Shown here piece by piece: positions 13,838 to 26,836 of a stretch of DNA of 64,000 nt. The DNA comes from Polytrichum commune (lineage: Eukaryota > Streptophyta > Polytrichopsida > Polytrichales > Polytrichaceae), in assembly GCA_950295325.1 (NCBI GenBank), contig OX485806.1:42656001-42720000 (forward strand), given 5' to 3'. The position numbers were made by a program, and so were the translations under genes. The stretch's first letter is position 1; every line of letters begins with the position of its first letter. The notes below the pieces were generated by a model. That model was not told where the DNA came from. It did no database searches and saw nothing but the letters and a program-made list of their open reading frames with translations.

Positions 13838-16800
13838 ATGGAAAGCCCACCCAATTTCATTCCAGTGGCCTGTAGGACCCCTAAGCAGATGACTGAACTG
13901 CAAGCAACATACATCACATATCCGGCCTGCCAGGGGGTGCCGTTGGCGGCACCCTCTTCTGAGGCTAAACAAAATTCACAAACCCTGCCCACTTTCATAC
14001 AAGTGCAGCTATCTAACCTGACCACATGGCTGAATCCAAAGTCAAAAACAACACAAAGCAACCACCTTAGCCCCCCTACTTACATGGAAAGCCCACCCAA
14101 TTTCATTCAAGTCGCCTGTAGAGCCCCTAACCAGATGACTGAACTGCAAGTAAAATGCATCACATATCTGCACTGCCAGGGGGTGCCGTTGGCGGCACCC
14201 TCTTCTGAGGCTACACAAAATTCACAAACCCTGCCCACTTTCATACAAGTGCAGCTATCTAACCTGACCACATGGCTGAATCCAAAGTCAAAAACAACAC
14301 AAAGCAACCACCTTAGGCCCCCTACTTACATGGAAAGCCCACCCAATTTCATTCAAGTCGCCTGTAGAGCCCCTAACCAGATGACTGAACTGCAAGTAAA
14401 ATGCATCACATATCTGCATTGCCAGGGGGTGCCGTTGGCGGCACCCTCTTCTGAGGCTACACAAAATTCACAAACCCTGCCCACTTTCATACAAGTGCAG
14501 CTATCTAACCTGACCTGATGGCTGAATCCAAAGTCAAAAACAACACAAAGCAACCACCTTAGGCCCCCTACTTACATGGAAAGCCCACCCAATTTCATTC
14601 AAGTCGCCTGTAGAGCCCCTAACCAGATGACTGAACTGCAAGTAAAATGCATCACATATCTGCACTGCCAGGGGGTGCCGTTGGCGGCACCCTCTTCCGA
14701 GGCTACACAAAATTCACAAACCCTGCCCACTTTCATACAAGTGCAGCTATCTCACCTGACCACATGGCTGAATCCAAAGTCAAAAACAACACAAAGCAAC
14801 CACCTTAGGCCCCCTACTTACATGGAAAGCCCACCCAATTTCATTCCAGTAGCCTGTAGGACCCCTAACCAGATGACTGAACTGCAAGCAAAATACATCA
14901 CATATCTGGCCTGCCAGGGGGTGCCGTTGGCGGCACCCTCTTCTGAGGCTACACAAAATTCACAAACCCTGCCCACTTTCATACAAGTGCAGCTATCTCA
15001 CCTGACCACATGGCTGAATCCAAAGTCAAAAACAACACAAAGCAACCACCTTAGCCCCCCTACTTACATGGAAAGCCCACCCAATTTCATTCAAGTCGCC
15101 TGTAGAGCCCCTAACCAGATGACTGAACTGCAAGTAAAATGCATCACATATCTGCACTGCCAGGGGGTGCCGTTGGCGGCACCCTCTTCTGAGGCTACAC
15201 AAAATTCACAAACCCTGCCCACTTTCATACAAGTGCAGCTATCTCACCTGACCACATGGCTGAATCCAAAGTCAAAAACAACACAAAGCAACCACCTTAG
15301 GCCCCCTACTTACATGGAAAGCCCACCCAATTTCATTCCAGTAGCCTGTAGGACCCCTAACCAGATGACTGAACTGCAAGCAAAATACATCACATATCTG
15401 GCCTGGCAGGGGGTGCCGTTGGCGGCACCCTCTTCTGAGGCTACACAAAATTCACAAACCCTGCCCACTTTCATACAAGTGCAGCTATCTAACCTGACCA
15501 CATGGCTGAATCCAAAGTCAAAAACAACACAAAGCAACCACCTTAGCCCCCCTACTTACATGGAAAGCCCACCCAATTTCATTCAAGTCGCCTGTAGAGC
15601 CCCTAACCAGATGACTGAACTGCAAGTAAAATGCATCACATATCTGCACTGCCATGGGGTGCTGTTGGCGGCACCCTCTTCTGAGGCTACACAAAATTCA
15701 CAAACCCTGCCCACTTTCATACAAGTGCAGCTATCTCACCTGACCACATGGCTGAATCCAAAGTCAAAAACAACACAAAGCAACCACCTTAGGCCCCCTA
15801 CTTACATGGAAAGCCCATCCAATTTCATTCAAGTCGCCTGTAGAGCCCCTAACCAGATGACAAAACTGCAAGTAAAATGCATCACATATCTGCATTGCCA
15901 GGGGGTGCCGTTGGCGGCACCCTCTTCTGAGGCTACACAAAATTCACAAACCCTGCCCACTTTCATACAAGTGCAGCTATCTAACCTGACCTGATGGCTG
16001 AATCCAAAGTCAAAAACAACACAAAGCAACCACCTTAGGCCCCCTACTTACATGGAAAGCCCACCCAATTTCATTCAAGTCGCCTGTAGAGCCCCTAACC
16101 AGATGACTGAACTGCAAGTAAAATGCATCACATATCTGCACTGCCAGGGGGTGCTGTTGGCGGCACCCTCTTCTGAGGCTACACAAAATTCACAAACCCT
16201 GCCCACTTTCATACAAGTGCAGCTATCTCACCTGACCACATGGCTGAATCCAAAGTCAAAAACAACACAAAGCAACCACCTTAGGCCCCCTACTTACATG
16301 GAAAGCCCATCCAATTTCATTCAAGTCGCCTGTAGAGCCCCTAACCAGATGACTGAACTGCAAGTAAAATGCATCACATATCTGCACTGCCATGGGGTGC
16401 TGTTGGCGGCACCCTCTTCTGAGGCTACACAAAATTCACAAACCCTGCCCACTTTCATACAAGTGCAGCTATCTCACCTGACCACATGGCTGAATCCAAA
16501 GTCAAAAACAACACAAAGCAACCACCTTAGGCCCCCTACTTACATGGAAAGCCCATCCAATTTCATTCAAGTCGCCTGTAGAGCCCCTAACCAGATGACT
16601 GAACTGCAAGTAAAATGCATCACATATCTGCATTGCCAGGGGGTGCCGTTGGCGGCACCCTCTTCTGAGGCTACACAAAATTCACAAACCCTGCCCACTT
16701 TCATACAAGTGCAGCTATCTAACCTGACCTGATGGCTGAATCCAAAGTCAAAAACAACACAAAGCAACCACCTTAGGCCCCCTACTTACATGGAAAGCCC

Positions 16801-17281
16801 ACCCAATTTCATTCAAGTCGCCTGTAGAGCCCCTAAGCAGATGACTGAACTGCAAGCAAAATACATCACATATCCGGCCTGCCAAGGGGTGCCGTTGGCG
16901 GCACCCTCTTCTGAGGCTACACAAAATTCACAAACCCTGCCCACTTTCATACAAGTGCAGCTATCTAACCTGACCACATGGCTGAATCCAAAGTCAAAAA
17001 CAACACAAAGCAACCACCTTAGGCCCCCTACTTACATGGAAAGCTTACCCAATTTCATTCAAGTCGCCTGTAGAGCCCCTAACCAGATGACTGAACTGCA
17101 AGTAAAATGCATCACATATCTGCATTGCCAGGGGGTGCCGTTGGCGGCACCCTCTTCTGAGGCTACACAAAATTCACAAACCCTGCCCACTTTCATACAA
17201 GTGCAGCTATCTAACCTGACCTGATGGCTGAATCCAAAGTCAAAAACAACACAAAGCAACCACCTTAGGCCCCCTACTTAC

Positions 17282-20200
17282 ATGGAAAGCCCACCCAATT
17301 TCATTCAAGTCGCCTGTAGAGCCCCTAACCAGATGACTGAACTGCAAGTAAAATGCATCACATATCTGCACTGCCAGGGGGTGCCGTTGGCGGCACCCTC
17401 TTCTGAGGCTACACAAAATTCACAAACCCTGCCCACTTTCATACAAGTGCAGCTATCTCACCTGACCACATGGCTGAATCCAAAGTCAAAAACAACACAA
17501 AGCAACCACCTTAGGCCCCCTACTTACATGGAAAGCCCACCCAATTTCATTCCAGTAGCCTGTAGGACCCCTAAGCAGATGACTGCACTGCAAGCAAAAT
17601 ATATCACATATCTGGCCTACAAGGGGGTGCCGTTGGCGGCACCCTCTTCTGAGGCTAAACAAAATTCACAAACCCTGCCCACTTTCATACAAGTGCAGCT
17701 ATCTAACCTGACCACATGGCTGAATCCAAAGTCAAAAACAACACAAAGCAACCACCTTAGGCCCCCTACTTACATGGAAAGCCCACCCAATTTCATTCAA
17801 GTCGCCTGTAGAGCCCCTAACCAGATGACTGAACTGCAAGTAAAATGCATCACATATCTGCACTGCCAGGGGGTGCCGTTGGCGGCACCCTCTTCTGAGG
17901 CTAAACAAAATTCACAAACCCTGCCCACTTTCATACAAGTGCAGCTATCTAACCTGACCTGATGGCTGAATTCAAAGTCAAAAACAACACAAAGCAACCA
18001 CCTTAGGCCCCCTACTTACATGGAAAGCCCACCCAATTTCATTCAAGGCGCCTGTAGAGCCCCTAACCAGATGACTGAACTGCAAGTAAAATGCATCACA
18101 TATCTGCACTGCCAGGGGGTGCCGTTGGCGGCACCCTCTTCTGAGGCTACACAAAATTCACAAACCCTGCCCACTTTCATACAAGTGCAGCTATCTAACC
18201 TGACCACATGGCTGAATCCAAAGTCAAAAACAACACAAAGCAACCACCTTAGGCCCCCTACTTACATGGAAAGCTTACCCAATTTCATTCAAGTCGCCTG
18301 TAGAGCCCCTAACCAGATGACTGAACTGCAAGTAAAATGCATCACATATCTGCACTGCCAGGGGGTGCCGTTGGCGGCACCCTCTTCTGAGGCTACACAA
18401 AATTCACAAACCCTGCCCACTTTCATACAAGTGCAGCTATCTAACCTGACCACATGGCTGAATCCAAAGTCAAAAACAACACAAAGCAACCACCTTAGCC
18501 CCCCTACTTACATGGAAAGCCCACCCAATTTCATTCCAGTAGCCTGTAGGACCCCTAAGCAGATGACTGCACTGCAAGCAAAATATATCACATATCTGGC
18601 CTACAAGGGGGTGCCGTTGGCGGCACCCTCTTCTGAGGCTAAACAAAATTCACAAACCCTGCCCACTTTCATACAAGTGCAGCTATCTAACCTGACCTGA
18701 TGGCTGAATTCAAAGTCAAAAACAACACAAAGCAACCACCTTAGGCCCCCTACTTACATGGAAAGCCCACCCAATTTCATTCAAGGCGCCTGTAGAGCCC
18801 CTAACCAGATGACTGAACTGCAAGTAAAATGCATCACATATCTGCACTGCCAGGGGGTGCCGTTGGCGGCACCCTCTTCTGAGGCTACACAAAATTCACA
18901 AACCCTGCCCATTTTCATACAAGTGCAGCTATCTAACCTGACCACATGGCTGAATCCAAAGTCAAAAACAACACAAAGCAACCACCTTAGGCCCCCTACT
19001 TACATGGAAAGCCCACCCAATTTCATTCAAGTCGCCTGTAGAGCCCCTAACCAGATGACTGAACTGCAAGTAAAATGCATCACATATCTGCACTGCCAGG
19101 GGGTGCCGTTGGCGGCACCCTCTTCTGAGGCTAAACAAAATTCACAAACCCTGCCCACTTTCATACAAGTGCAGCTATCTAACCTGACCACATGGCTGAA
19201 TTCAAAGTCAAAAACAACACAAAGCAACCACCTTAGGCCCCCTACTTACATGGAAAGCCCACCCAATTTCATTCAAGGCGCCTGTAGAGCCCCTAACCAG
19301 ATGACTGAACTGCAAGTAAAATGCATCACATATCTGCACTGCCAGGGGGTGCCGTTGGCGGCACCCTCTTCTGAGGCTACACAAAATTCACAAACCCTGC
19401 CCATTTTCATACAAGTGCAGCTATCTAACCTGACCACATGGCTGAATCCAAAGTCAAAAACAACACAAAGCAACCACCTTAGGCCCCCTACTTACATGGA
19501 AAGCCCACCCAATTTCATTCAAGTCGCCTGTAGAGCCCCTAAGCAGATGACTGAACTGCAAGCAAAATACATCACATATCCGGCCTGCCAAGGGGTGCCG
19601 TTGGCGGCACCCTCTTCTGAGGCTAAACAAAATTCACAAACCCTGCCCACTTTCATACAAGTGCAGCTATCTAACCTGACCACATGGCTGAATCCAAAGT
19701 CAAAAACAACACAAAGCAACCACCTTAGGCCCCCTACTTACATGGAAAGCTTACCCAATTTCATTCAAGTCGCCTGTAGAGCCCCTAACCAGATGACTGA
19801 ACTGCAAGTAAAATGCATCACATATCTGCACTGCCAGGGGGTGCCGTTGGCGGCACCCTCTTCTGAGGCTACACAAAATTCACAAACCCTGCCCACTTTC
19901 ATACAAGTGCAGCTATCTAACCTGACCACATGGCTGAATCCAAAGTCAAAAACAACACAAAGCAACCACCTTAGCCCCCCTACTTACATGGAAAGCCCAC
20001 CCAATTTCATTCCAGTAGCCTGTAGGACCCCTAAGCAGATGACTGCACTGCAAGCAAAATATATCACATATCTGGCCTACAAGGGGGTGCCGTTGGCGGC
20101 ACCCTCTTCTGAGGCTAAACAAAATTCACAAACCCTGCCCACTTTCATACAAGTGCAGCTATCTAACCTGACCTGATGGCTGAATTCAAAGTCAAAAACA

Positions 20201-21160
20201 ACACAAAGCAACCACCTTAGGCCCCCTACTTACATGGAAAGCCCACCCAATTTCATTCAAGGCGCCTGTAGAGCCCCTAACCAGATGACTGAACTGCAAG
20301 TAAAATGCATCACATATCTGCACTGCCAGGGGGTGCCGTTGGCGGCACCCTCTTCTGAGGCTACACAAAATTCACAAACCCTGCCCATTTTCATACAAGT
20401 GCAGCTATCTAACCTGACCACATGGCTGAATCCAAAGTCAAAAACAACACAAAGCAACCACCTTAGGCCCCCTACTTACATGGAAAGCCCACCCAATTTC
20501 ATTCAAGTCGCCTGTAGAGCCCCTAACCAGATGACTGAACTGCAAGTAAAATGCATCACATATCTGCACTGCCAGGGGGTGCCGTTGGCGGCACCCTCTT
20601 CTGAGGCTAAACAAAATTCACAAACCCTGCCCACTTTCATACAAGTGCAGCTATCTAACCTGACCACATGGCTGAATCCAAAGTCAAAAACAACACAAAG
20701 CAACCACCTTAGGCCCCCTACTTACATGGAAAGCCCACCCAATTTCATTCAAGTCGCCTGTAGAGCCCCTAACCAGATGACTGAGCTGCAAATAAAAAAA
20801 ATCACATATCTGCACTGCCAGGGGGTGCCGTTGGCGGCACCCTCTTCTGAGGCTACACAAAATTCACAAACCCTGCCCACTTTCATACAAGTGCAGCTAT
20901 CTAACCTGACCACATGGCTGAATCCAAAGTCAAAAACAACACAAAGCAACCACCTTAGGCCCCCTACTTACATGGAAAGCCCACCCAATTTCATTCAAGC
21001 CGCCTGTAGAGCCCCTAACCAGATGAGTGAACTGCAAATAAAAAAAATCACATATCTGCACTGCCAGGGGGTGCCGTTGGCGGCACCCTCCTCTGAGGCT
21101 ACACAAAATTCACAAACCCTGCCCACTTTCATACAAGTGCAGCTATCTAACCTGACCTGA
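17282..21160 (+). repeat. Satellite subarray with shared variant units (3-unit spacing)
   Basis: This end of the array has its own variant set. The CAAGGCGCC variant is at about 18045, 18783, 19275 and 20259, with spacings of 738, 492 and 984 bp. The CTACAAGGGG variant is near 17618, 18601 and 20078. TGAATTCAAAG replaces TGAATCCAAAG near 17967, 18706, 19198 and 20182. The last two variants are also found in the decayed flank or the transposase exon, so this side may retain older sequence types. Confidence 0.7.
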
Positions 21161-21690
21161 TGGCTGAATCCAAAGTCAAAAACAACACAAAGCAACCACC
21201 TTAGGCCCCCTACTTACATGGAAAGCCCACCCAATTTCATTCAAGTCGCCTGTAGAGCCCCTAACCAGATGACTGAACTGCAAGTAAAATGCATCACATA
21301 TCTGCACTGCCAGGGGGTGCCGTTGCCGACACCCTCTTGTGAGGCTAAACAAAATTCACAAACCCTGCCCACTTTCATACAAGTGCAGCTATCTAACCTG
21401 ACCACATGGCTGAATCCAAGGTCAAAAACAACACAAAGCAACCACCTTAGCCCCCCTACTTACATAGAAAGCGCACCCAATTGCATTCCAGTAGCCTGTA
21501 GGACCCCTAAGCAGATGAGTGAACTGCAAGCAAAAAACATCACATATCTGCACTGCCAGGGGGTGCCGTTGGCGGCACCCTCTTCTGAGGCTACACAAAA
21601 TTCACAAACCCTGCCCACTTTCATACAAGTGCAGCTATCTAACCTGACCACATGGCTGAATCCAAAGTCAAAAACAACACAGAGCAACCA

Positions 21691-22042
21691 GGGTACACCC
21701 CACTCAAACCACAAACCCTGCCGACATTAATTCAAGTAGCCTCATATATCCTACCCTGATGGCTGAATTCCAAGTCAAAAACCATGGGGAAATGGCCTGC
21801 CAGGGGGTGCTGTTGCCGGCACCCTCAAATGAGAACCTACTCGAACCACAAACCCTCCCGACATTCATTCAAGTGCCGCTATCTCAATCAGGCCATATGA
21901 CTGAATCCGAAGTCACAAACAACACAAAGCAACCATCTTGGCCCCTACTCAAACACCGAACCTTTCCGACATACGGTCAAGTGCCGCTATCTATATTGAC
22001 AGTATCACTGAATTCAAAGACAAAGACAACACAAAGAAACCT
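21691..22042 (+). repeat. Decayed satellite edge merging into transposase exon
   Basis: Three diverged half-units follow the regular array. Their homologous points lie near 21724, 21861 and 21969, so the spacings are 137 and 108 bp, the same two half lengths as inside the array. The last half-unit, from about 21969, keeps TGAATTCAAAGACAAAG and ACAACACAAAG. At 22009-22042 it matches the array consensus at 29 of 34 positions and is at the same time read as transposase (residues EFKDKDNTKKP). The satellite therefore grades into coding sequence with no visible junction. Confidence 0.8.
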
Positions 22043-23091
22043 GCTTGGCGAGCCTGCATTCATCTCGGTACTCATCAACATCCAGTGAAGGTTGGAGACT
22101 GCAGAGACAACCGGAAGCGTATCAATGCACTTCTCGAGGAGCACGTTGAGCGTACTCCTCAAGCCACGCACAACAAGATTGTCCTTGAAGCCAGCAAGGA
22201 CATTGTTGGTGAGTTCCTCCTTTCTGGCGATAATGACACACACCGACCCCTCTCCTTAAAAAAGTTCGAACCTGTGTTTGAGAGTTGTAGAGAGTTGAAT
22301 TCCCCAAACCTTCGCTCTAAGGTTACCTCTTTCAAATATTTGCGGAGGTTCGGTGTTATGGATGGCATCGCAAAGCTCAGAGGTGTTAGCAATTGGGCCT
22401 ACGTCCAACGGAACCAATTCCCAGGACAAGGTGACGATGCTGACAAGGTGTTCGTCTTCAAGATGTCCGAGGTTGGTCCTGGAAGTGGAGTGGATTTGGT
22501 TCGACGGATGCAACCGGGTGGGGACCTTGAGAACGCCTGGATTATGTCCGATCACGTCAAGCGGGTCAAAGGGAGGACCACCATGGCTGCTCATGTCTAC
22601 GATGGGACTTATCAACGGGTCATGACCATTTCATGTTGTGATTTCCAATCAGAGGGTAAGGATGCCCAAGTGCTCTCTGACAGAACCTCAACCACGTCAT
22701 GGCCCGACACGGTATCCCACATCCAACCTTTATAGGCTTTATGGCGGACAGTGCGCAAGCCAATTGGAACGCTGTTCGCATTGTGTATGGTTCAGGAGAT
22801 CCTAAAGTTCCAATGGAGGGTCGTGAGCGCACTTGTTTTTTCCATTGGAAACAATTGCTTGAAAAACATACAAAATCCTATGTAAAACATGAGTTACAAG
22901 ACCAACATAGACACCTTTGCCTTCAATATCGAAATGCGTCCTCTATGGCAGAGGCTGAGACTAGGTACCTAGCTATCAAGGCTTGGTGGGCGTCATCAAA
23001 TTGTACGAGTGAGGACGGTCTCAAGCATCTTCAGCTCTGGCTTGCTTTTTGGCACTTCCGCTACCTTCAATGGGGTGGTTTCATGGAACTG
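22009..23091 (+). pseudogene. MULE-type transposase, N-terminal and catalytic part (frameshifted)
   Basis: This is the first recognisable part of a Mutator-like (MULE) transposase, a DDE-type enzyme that cuts and moves its own element. The frame begins inside the decayed satellite. It shows the end of a zinc-finger-like segment (CIHLGTHQHPV), then an N-terminal domain. The DDE core follows: DGTYQ near 22600 supplies the first Asp, and GFMADSAQANW near 22735 supplies the second. A C..H block (CFFHW, near 22833) and an acidic stretch (AEAETRY) come next. The frame is broken by a single-base indel around 22660-22685, where the reading moves from one frame to the next. I found no proper start upstream because satellite sequence occupies that position. 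A GT donor at 23092 ends the exon. The family call is firm at superfamily level; the copy is not functional as read. Confidence 0.8.
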
Positions 23092-23180
23092 GTACATATC
23101 CTTCATGATTCATTATTGGTTTTTCCTGGGTTCAGTTTCCTCTCTTTGTGCTGATTCTAATACTTGATTTCCTCAAGCAG
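23092..23180 (+). other. 89-nt GT-AG intron in the MULE transposase
   Basis: The exon ends ATGGAACTG and the next begins GAAAAGG. Between them lie 89 bases starting GTACATATCC and ending CTCAAGCAG, with a pyrimidine-rich stretch and branch-like CTGAT/CTAAT motifs before the acceptor. Removing it joins two segments that both read as transposase (GGFMEL then EKVLTQDQLAEMPS) and removes the stop at 23152-23154. It is inferred from sequence only. Confidence 0.75.
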
Positions 23181-24638
23181 GAAAAGGTTTTAACCCAAGA
23201 CCAGTTGGCCGAGATGCCATCGTGCAATCTTGCGGAGTCTGTCCACAACAAGTGGCTTCAAGCCTCCGGCAACAAGGGTGGTGATCTCTACGTGGCTACG
23301 GTGGACGACTACATTCGCGCCTTCTTACAGGTTGTGGCATACTACCAATTCCTTAAAGGTGGAATTGGCGGAGACGGTCCTAGCAAATAAGAACTGAAGC
23401 TCAGGGGTGCTCAACGTCGAGCTCAATGTACTGGTGACCCCACAGTGTTGCAGAAGGTCTTGCTTGACATGCCCGGTGGGGAAGAGTTTTGCACTCGCAA
23501 TGCACACCTTGAGGGCGCCGAGGTGTTTGGCTCACAGAAGCGGCGACCAGACACTCCAATTGGTGATGATGGTGAGACCCACCGCCCTGATACCGTGAAC
23601 TTCTCTCGCCCTCCCCCCGGTAAGCGAGTCACTCGCTCTCAACCTGAAACACTACCTACTATCATTGAGGAGTCTTCCCCCTCTGGACAAGAGGTTCAAG
23701 TGCCTTCACCTGCAGGACTTGGTTTCAATCGTGTCACCGCCGTACAAGAAACCAAAGTAGATGTCTCTCTTTGGCATATTGCTCGCATACCCTATACATC
23801 TGGGAAGTCTTGTTGGGCTAATCATGCTGGCACAAAGAAGAAGTGCACCGCAAGAATCGTTACCAATAACAAGAGCGTCCCTGCGCCGACCTACACTGGT
23901 ATGTGGCATCATTACAAATTGCAATCTATGAAGCGCACGGAATTCGTTTTTTGCCCAGATGACATCGAGCGTTGCGTAAAGGGCCCTCGTCGGAAATGGG
24001 TCATGCCGTTCTCTGCTGATGACCAGAAGCCTCCTATTCCCCCAATCTGGCCCGTGAAGATTGGTACCAACCTCACCCGCTTGGAGATCTTCGCCCTTGA
24101 GAACGCAGGTTTTCAACTCCCACCAAAGGAGCTCATCACACCAACTCGACTCTTCACCAATTCTGCTCCCCCGCTGAATATGTCTCGAATCCGTGTTCCA
24201 GAAAACCCCGACTTCATCCCTACCACAAGATTGTCCAAGCTTGTTCGGCGATCCAACAGCGCACCTTCTGCAAAGCAGAGGCAGATGATTGCCTCTGCTG
24301 AAGCTATGCATGCTACTGTGCTGAAGTTAACTATGATCCCTCAACCGGGATTTGGGTGCATTATCACACTGCAGTCCAAGTCAAAACCGCAACCACCCAT
24401 CTACCAGGTGACAGTGAGTTCTCTTTCAGAGTGCAACTGCGCATACTTCTTGGATATGATTTCCAAATTCGGCCGCAAACGAAATTCTTATATGAATTGT
24501 AAGCATCTGTATTACATCTTCCTCAAGGTTTCTAATTTGGATGCGGAAGTGAATTTGTTCATACACGCCCCGACATTTAGTTTCAATGAGGTCAAACTCA
24601 TCATGGAGGGAGGTCTCTTGACACATTCTACTTCCTAG
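23181..24638 (+). pseudogene. MULE transposase, C-terminal part with SWIM zinc finger
   Basis: This continues the transposase after the intron. It includes the conserved CNLAESVHNKW segment (near 23222), a proline- and charge-rich linker, and near the end a SWIM-type zinc finger: CNC at about 24435, then MNCKH at about 24493, giving the C-x-C...C-x-H pattern of MULE and FAR1-like proteins. One in-frame TAA at 23388 interrupts the frame; otherwise it is open to the TAG at 24636-24638. The SWIM finger is normally a DNA- or protein-binding module at the end of the transposase. With the upstream frameshift, the copy has at least two disabling changes. Confidence 0.8.
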
Positions 24639-24705
24639 AATCCCTCTCAGCCTAGCACTACATTAGGCTATGATATATGTGTCCATTTCTGGACCTCTTG
24701 TGAAG

Positions 24706-24902
24706 CAATAATTGATTGATATAATAAAGGTATAATATCAATGATTATTTTTATTTACTTCAAAATTGTGTATTACAATGCTTTCTATGCCTATCAACTC
24801 TATTTCCGTTTCGCATACTTCTTGGATGATTCCTAGGGAGGTGGACCCCGTCGAAGCAAATCCATATAACAAACTGTCTTATCTCTCTTTCGATCCTTCT
24901 CT
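24706..24902 (+). repeat. Direct repeat copy 1 (shared with 25422-25582)
   Basis: CAATAATTGATTGATATAAT and the following sequence recur at 25425. The second copy lacks about 36 bases near its start, after which both continue through CTATTTCCGTTTCGCATACTTC and the reverse-strand coding tail. On the - strand this copy encodes a diverged version of the same protein end (RKRDKT, YMDLL, SKKYAKRK) with an extra in-frame stop. The copies are about 716 bp apart; the sequence between them includes the 61-bp-arm inverted repeat. Confidence 0.8.
24723..24728 (+). terminator. Possible poly(A) signal AATAAA
   Basis: AATAAA lies 85 bases after the MULE transposase stop codon, in AT-rich sequence. It is inside a segment that is duplicated at 25422, so it may belong to another unit. 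Position is the only support. Confidence 0.3.
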
Positions 24903-25238
24903 CTTTTCGGCCAAAAACTAGGAGCCAACCAACAAACAGCCTAGATTCTTATCAATGGACGGTGGCCACTCAAAATTCCCTTGTCATTACATATTCTGAG
25001 TCAGCAAGACAATATTCATATTGTTTTCTTCAATAAGAAAATGTTTTGTCATTCAGACTATATAGACTATGCACGGCTACCGCATGTTACTAGCAGCTTA
25101 GGCAGAAAATATATATTTACAAGACTGCCTAAATTTTCAGGAGATACATTCAAGCATCAACAATTTAAGATACATGACGTTTTTCTTCGGCCTCCAGCGC
25201 ATTCAAGTGACTCTTCATCTGTAGCTCCACTCCGCATA

Positions 25239-25368
25239 GAGTAAACAAAATGTAGTGAACAATGAAAGGAACATGGTTGAAAGAGGTGTGGCCAAATTCG
25301 AGTCATTGAATTTGGACACACCTCTTTCAACTATGTTCCTTTCATTGTTCACTACATTTTGTGTACTC
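25239..25368. repeat. Near-perfect inverted repeat, 61-bp arms, 8-base loop
   Basis: The left arm 25239-25299 and right arm 25308-25368 are reverse complements at about 58 of 61 positions, with the loop GAGTCATT. The RNA would be one long hairpin. It could be a foldback or MITE-type transposon remnant, or a small-RNA precursor. I see no convincing target-site duplication at the arm ends. Confidence 0.85.
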
Positions 25369-25421
25369 TTATCTCTTCCACATCCCTCCTTTCCATGAAC
25401 CGTCACCGCCAAAACCAATTG

Positions 25422-25582
25422 CAATAATTGATTGATATAATAAATGTATGATTACAATGCTTCCTATGTCTATCAACTCTATTTCCGTTTCGCATACTTC
25501 TTGGATGAATCCGAGGGAGGTGGACCCGGTCTAAGCAAATTCATATAAGAAATTGTCTTATCTCTCTTTCGTTCCTTCAACG
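25422..25582 (+). repeat. Direct repeat copy 2
   Basis: Second copy of the segment at 24706-24902, with an internal deletion and scattered substitutions. On the - strand it encodes the C-terminal end of the short protein at 25479-25991. Confidence 0.75.
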
Positions 25583-25991
25583 GCAGATGATGCGGCGGCA
25601 AGGCTCTCATCCGTTCGCGAAATGAAAGAGACTTCGAAGATTCCCCTACAACCTTCACCTCCTCCTCCTCCGTTTTGTTCGATTTGTCTTCATCCAAATC
25701 AGCGTCCTTCTCCGACACATCTTCCTCCCTCTTTTATTTTTGCTCACGTTGTTTTTGCTCCTCCCGCGTCCTCCATCTCCATGCTTGTGTAGACTGCAAA
25801 AATGGAGTCAGGTCGTAGTCATCACTACTTCGATTTCCAGCAGCAAACAAAAATTCCGGCGACAAATTAACCGGAATATGAGGATCTGCTAGACTCCTAA
25901 TTTCCTTCTCCCATCCTAATCCAGCAAACATATCTCTCTCTTCACCCATTGTATGCAAGTGTATATACAATGATGTTGGGTATGAGTCCAA
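25479..25991 (-). pseudogene. Short acidic/basic protein, one in-frame stop
   Basis: On the - strand a frame runs from ATG at 25991 to TAG at 25479. It has a single in-frame TAA near 25734 between residues REQK and KREED. The predicted product has an N-terminal part (about 85 residues) containing DDYDLTPFLQS, a strongly acidic and lysine-rich middle, and a basic C-terminus ending SKKYAKRK. The C-terminal piece is duplicated at about 24795-24900. I do not recognise the family. It might be a host gene fragment or the tail of an unidentified element; the TAA could also be a sequencing or assembly error. Confidence 0.4.
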
Positions 25992-26519
25992 TATATAATC
26001 TATTCGGCCACATACGATAATTGCTAAAGCCCAAGCTATAGAGTAGACTCACATATAAGACAAAGAGAAAAGTGATGAATAAAAACGAAGGAAGTTCATT
26101 ATTTTGATTCCTTTGTATTTTGATTGACTCATTCTTCAATTATACCAATCTCCGAAATTCAATTTTCATTGATTTTTTCTTGTGATCATCATTGGTTTTA
26201 ATAATTCAACCACCTCACGGTTTCCAAACTAAATGAGACCATTCCAAATTTAGGGTCATTTTTTAAATTTTATGACATATACATCCCACGGAAATAGGTC
26301 CAATTTTTTACTATTTTTGGCAGATTTTGGAATATTCTTGATATTTTGAAATATCCTAATTTTAGTCTTACAAGTTTACTATTTTTATTTCATCTACGCT
26401 CTCCGCTCTCCACTCTACGCTCACATACAAGTGTCGTCCATGGCTAGTGTACTAATGGGCTAGTATGTTAATTTAACTAATAGTGGTATCAACTAAAAAA
26501 CTCGATGACTCTCGGCAGT
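25992..26519. other. AT-rich spacer, no gene seen
   Basis: No supported feature. A CTCTCCGCTCTCCACTC-like simple stretch lies near 26395-26425. Confidence 0.5.
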
Positions 26520-26836
26520 AGCAACAAAGGGCAGCAATAGCTTGCTGAAAGGGGGTCCAGCAGTCCCTCACAACGGGAGCAGCAGCCTGCTGGACTAGGG
26601 GTCCAGCAGTCCCTCACAACCGGGAGCAGCAGCTTGCTGGCCTAAGCAGCAGTCCCTCACAACGGGAGCAACAGCTTCTCAACAACGGAAGCGGCAGCCT
26701 GCTGGACTGGGGTCCAGCAGTCCTTCGGTAAACGGGAGCAGCAGCTTGCTGGACTAGGGGTCCAGCAGTCCCTCACAACCGGGAGCAACAGCTTGCTGGA
26801 CTAGGGGGTCTAGCAGTCCCTCACAACCGGGAGCAG
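26520..26836 (+). repeat. ~47-bp minisatellite with an internal hairpin per unit
   Basis: About seven imperfect units of a GGGAGCAGCAGCTTGCTGG...TCCAGCAGTCCCTCACAACC pattern. Most units contain GCTGGAC and GTCCAGC as a 7-bp inverted repeat around a short TAGGG-type loop. Two units are shortened (near 26641 and 26670). It lies immediately upstream of the probable LINE leader. Some LINEs carry tandem repeats at their 5' end, so it may belong to that element, but this is inference. Confidence 0.8.

Larger units (their letters stand above)
1..21690 (+). repeat. 246-bp tandem satellite array, about 88 units
   Basis: The same 246-bp unit recurs from the first base to about 21690, and the array continues off the left edge. 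Homologous points are 246 bp apart almost throughout, for example 2303, 2549, 2795, 3041 and 3287. Each unit is a diverged dimer: the stretch starting CAATTTCATTCAAG (near 80) recurs as CACTTTCATACAAG 138 bp later, and the next unit begins 108 bp after that. The longer half carries a conserved GC-rich dyad. Units differ at few positions, so the array is well homogenised. Because 246 is divisible by 3, long frames stay open on both strands; I do not treat these as genes. Rare indels (an extra G near 897, 7042 and 9257; a missing base near 5025 and 6007) break the frames. Confidence 0.97.
24639..25238. other. AT-rich spacer after the MULE transposase
   Basis: Apart from the direct repeat and the AATAAA candidate I see no supported gene. 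An 87-codon + frame at 24981-25244 has no recognisable motif. Confidence 0.5.
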